Origin: an uncultured Clostridia bacterium
GTDB lineage: Bacteria; Bacillota; Clostridia; Saccharofermentanales; Fastidiosipilaceae
Assembly (NCBI GenBank): GCA_947253135.1
Contig: CAMXYS010000079.1
Span: 1 to 7,612, forward strand
DNA length: 7,612 nucleotides
Direction of reading: 5' to 3'
The notes beneath the pieces are model-generated. The model did not search any database, was not told where the DNA came from, and saw only the letters and a program-made list of their open reading frames with translations. The position numbers and the translations under genes are program-made. This document shows, piece by piece, positions 6,415 through 7,612 of this stretch. Every line of letters begins with the position of its first letter. Position 1 is the first letter of the stretch.

Positions 6415-6657
6415 ATGGGAGTTTTAACAATTATTATAGCCGTTCTAACCGTTATCATAGCCATCATCCTGGTTGCCCTTGTTATTTCACAAGAAGGTAA
6501 TTCTCAGGGATTGGGTAGTTCAATCCAGGGCGGTTCTGATACTTTCTTTGGTAGTGGGCAAAGTCAAACTAAAGAGCATATTCAAAAAAAGCTAACTGCT
6601 ATTTTTGCCGCTCTATTTGCCGTCTTAACGGTTAGCTTATACCTCTTAACCAAATAG
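6415..6657 (+). CDS. secG: Preprotein translocase subunit SecG
   Basis: SecG is the small accessory subunit of the SecYEG protein-export channel in the cytoplasmic membrane. The 80-residue length is normal for Firmicutes. Two membrane helices are seen (about 3-24 and 60-77), joined by a polar loop that holds the typical signature: LVISQEGNSQGLGSSIQGG, then a Gly/Ser-rich part with TFFG and KEHIQKKLT before the second helix. The ATG at 6415 has GAGGAG 8 nt before it; an open frame extends upstream but has no ribosome site and would add non-SecG sequence. It has its own promoter and a terminator 60-90 nt after the stop, so it appears to be a single-gene transcript. In many Firmicutes secG precedes rnr and smpB; here it does not. 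Confidence 0.95.
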   Translation: MGVLTIIIAVLTVIIAIILVALVISQEGNSQGLGSSIQGGSDTFFGSGQSQTKEHIQKKLTAIFAALFAVLTVSLYLLTK

Positions 6658-6716
6658 TTTTTTAATTTGATCGTAAGCTATCCGGTTTGAAGTAAAAAAA
6701 GTAGAAAACTTTAAAT

Positions 6717-6755
6717 ATCAAAAGGGCAATTCAATAACGAATTGCCCTTTTTCTA
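6717..6755. terminator. Bidirectional terminator between secG and rho
   Basis: AAAGGGCAATTC, a 6-nt loop and GAATTGCCCTTT form a perfect 12-bp stem (6721-6750). On the plus strand it runs into TTTTTC, ending secG; on the minus strand it runs into TTTTG, ending rho. The two genes converge on it, so one hairpin probably serves both. Confidence 0.9.
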
Positions 6756-6788
6756 TCTTTTCTTCTCATTTAAGAATGGGTTAAATCA

Positions 6789-7612
6789 TCAGTAACTAGT
6801 CCGGTTGGCCAGGGAACCATTACCATTTGCCCCACCAGCTCCGTTAGTATTTGTTTGGCCTTCACCAGTCTTAGGCATCATTCCCCGCATCGCTTCAAAG
6901 AGATCCTGATCTTTCAAGGAAACACTGATGGATCCGGCAAATTGCTCATTACTCTTAGTTTTTAACAGGAGATTGATCATTGTCTCTGTCACAGTGATCG
7001 TTTCCATGTTAGCAAAGGCCTTACGCATAGCCCAAACCGTGTTAAGTTCTTCGTCTGTCATCAGGAGATCCTCACGCCTGGTTGAGGAACGATTTAGGTC
7101 TATGGCCGGGAACACTCGTTTTTCGGCCAACTTACGGTCAAGCACAACTTCCATGTTACCGGTCCCCTTAAATTCCTCAAAGATCACCTCATCCATTCTA
7201 GAGCCTGTTTCAACTAAAGCAGTTGCTATAATAGTCAAACTACCACCATTTTCAATGTTTCTTGCTGCCCCAAAAAATCTCTTTGGACCATGGAGTGCTC
7301 CCGGGTCAAGACCACCTGAAAGGGTTCTGCCCGTAGGATTGATCGTAAGGTTATAAGCCCTTGACATTCTAGTGATTGAATCCAGTAAAATCACAACATC
7401 TTGACCCATTTCAACCAGGCGCATAGCCCTTTCCAAGACAAGTTCTGTCACCTTAACGTGGTTTTCTGGCGTCTTATCAAAGGTAGAATAAACAACCTCA
7501 CCGTCTATCGACCTCTGCATGTCCGTAACCTCTTCGGGTCTTTCGTCTATCAAAAGGACAAATAATTTGGCTTCCGGACTGTTTATGCTAATCGCATTGG
7601 CAATCTTTTGTA
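6789..7612 (-). CDS. rho: Transcription termination factor Rho, C-terminal part (5' end outside the window)
   Basis: Rho is the hexameric RNA-dependent ATPase that ends transcription. The visible 274 codons cover the ATPase domain from just after the Walker A motif: LQKIANAI, then LLIDERPEEVTDM, Walker B in VVILLDSITRMSRAYN, the segment PKRFFGAARNIENGGSLTII, GTGNMEVVLDRKLAEKR with the arginine-finger region, and FPAIDLNRSSTRREDLL. These match Rho closely. The reading frame is open to the window edge with no start, so the RNA-binding N-terminal domain lies outside. After the usual end of Rho (around KTKSNEQF) there are about 50 further residues, with SISVSLKDQDLFEAMRGMMP and then a Gly/Asn-rich tail ending NRTSY. 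The gene is read towards secG and shares its terminator. Confidence 0.97.
   Translation of the reverse strand, partial: QKIANAISINSPEAKLFVLLIDERPEEVTDMQRSIDGEVVYSTFDKTPENHVKVTELVLERAMRLVEMGQDVVILLDSITRMSRAYNLTINPTGRTLSGGLDPGALHGPKRFFGAARNIENGGSLTIIATALVETGSRMDEVIFEEFKGTGNMEVVLDRKLAEKRVFPAIDLNRSSTRREDLLMTDEELNTVWAMRKAFANMETITVTETMINLLLKTKSNEQFAGSISVSLKDQDLFEAMRGMMPKTGEGQTNTNGAGGANGNGSLANRTSY

Noticed and set aside
6928..7356. 142-codon plus-strand reading frame
   Set aside because: Antisense to rho, whose protein sequence is unmistakable.
7551..7553. Start codon for rho at 7553
   Set aside because: The codon is an internal TTG within LLIDERP; Rho-like sequence continues upstream to the window edge.

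Overview
The window looks like chromosomal DNA of an anaerobic Firmicute (Clostridia-like). Shine-Dalgarno sites are strong and AG-rich, promoters are of the TTGACA/TATAAT kind, and the low-molecular-weight redox protein is of a type common in strict anaerobes. The secG, rho and sensor proteins also read as Firmicutes proteins. Genus cannot be told from the sequence alone. Almost everything lies on the minus strand; only secG is on the plus strand.

Region 1 (1-3360) is a three-gene signalling operon read leftwards: an 8-helix membrane protein built like a histidine kinase but lacking the phospho-accepting His and the ATP-binding residues, then a shorter membrane histidine kinase with an intact ATP-binding domain, then a NarL-type response regulator cut by the window edge. 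Both gene junctions overlap by 8 nt if the ATG starts are used, so the three proteins are probably made together. A perfect TATAAT box lies about 50 bp before the first gene, with a 10-bp palindrome where the -35 box should be. The likely logic is that the 7TM pseudokinase senses or scaffolds, the second protein provides catalysis, and the regulator provides output.

Region 2 (3361-4608) holds a GC-rich hairpin cluster, a 138-residue four-helix membrane protein of unknown function with its own terminator, and about 560 bp without a convincing gene.

Region 3 (4609-5880) holds a protein with an N-terminal two-cluster ferredoxin domain and a Cys-containing C-terminal domain, then about 530 bp of spacer with one possible remnant of a membrane-protein gene.

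Region 4 (5876-6159) is a compact tRNA operon: promoter, tRNA-Asp(GTC), tRNA-Phe(GAA), strong terminator.

Region 5 (6331-7612) holds secG with a good promoter, a bidirectional terminator, and the C-terminal two thirds of transcription terminator Rho, converging on secG. Rho carries an unusual Gly/Asn-rich C-terminal tail.

The most interesting element is the split or paired sensor of region 1. No CRISPR array, insertion sequence, phage gene or toxin-antitoxin pair was seen.
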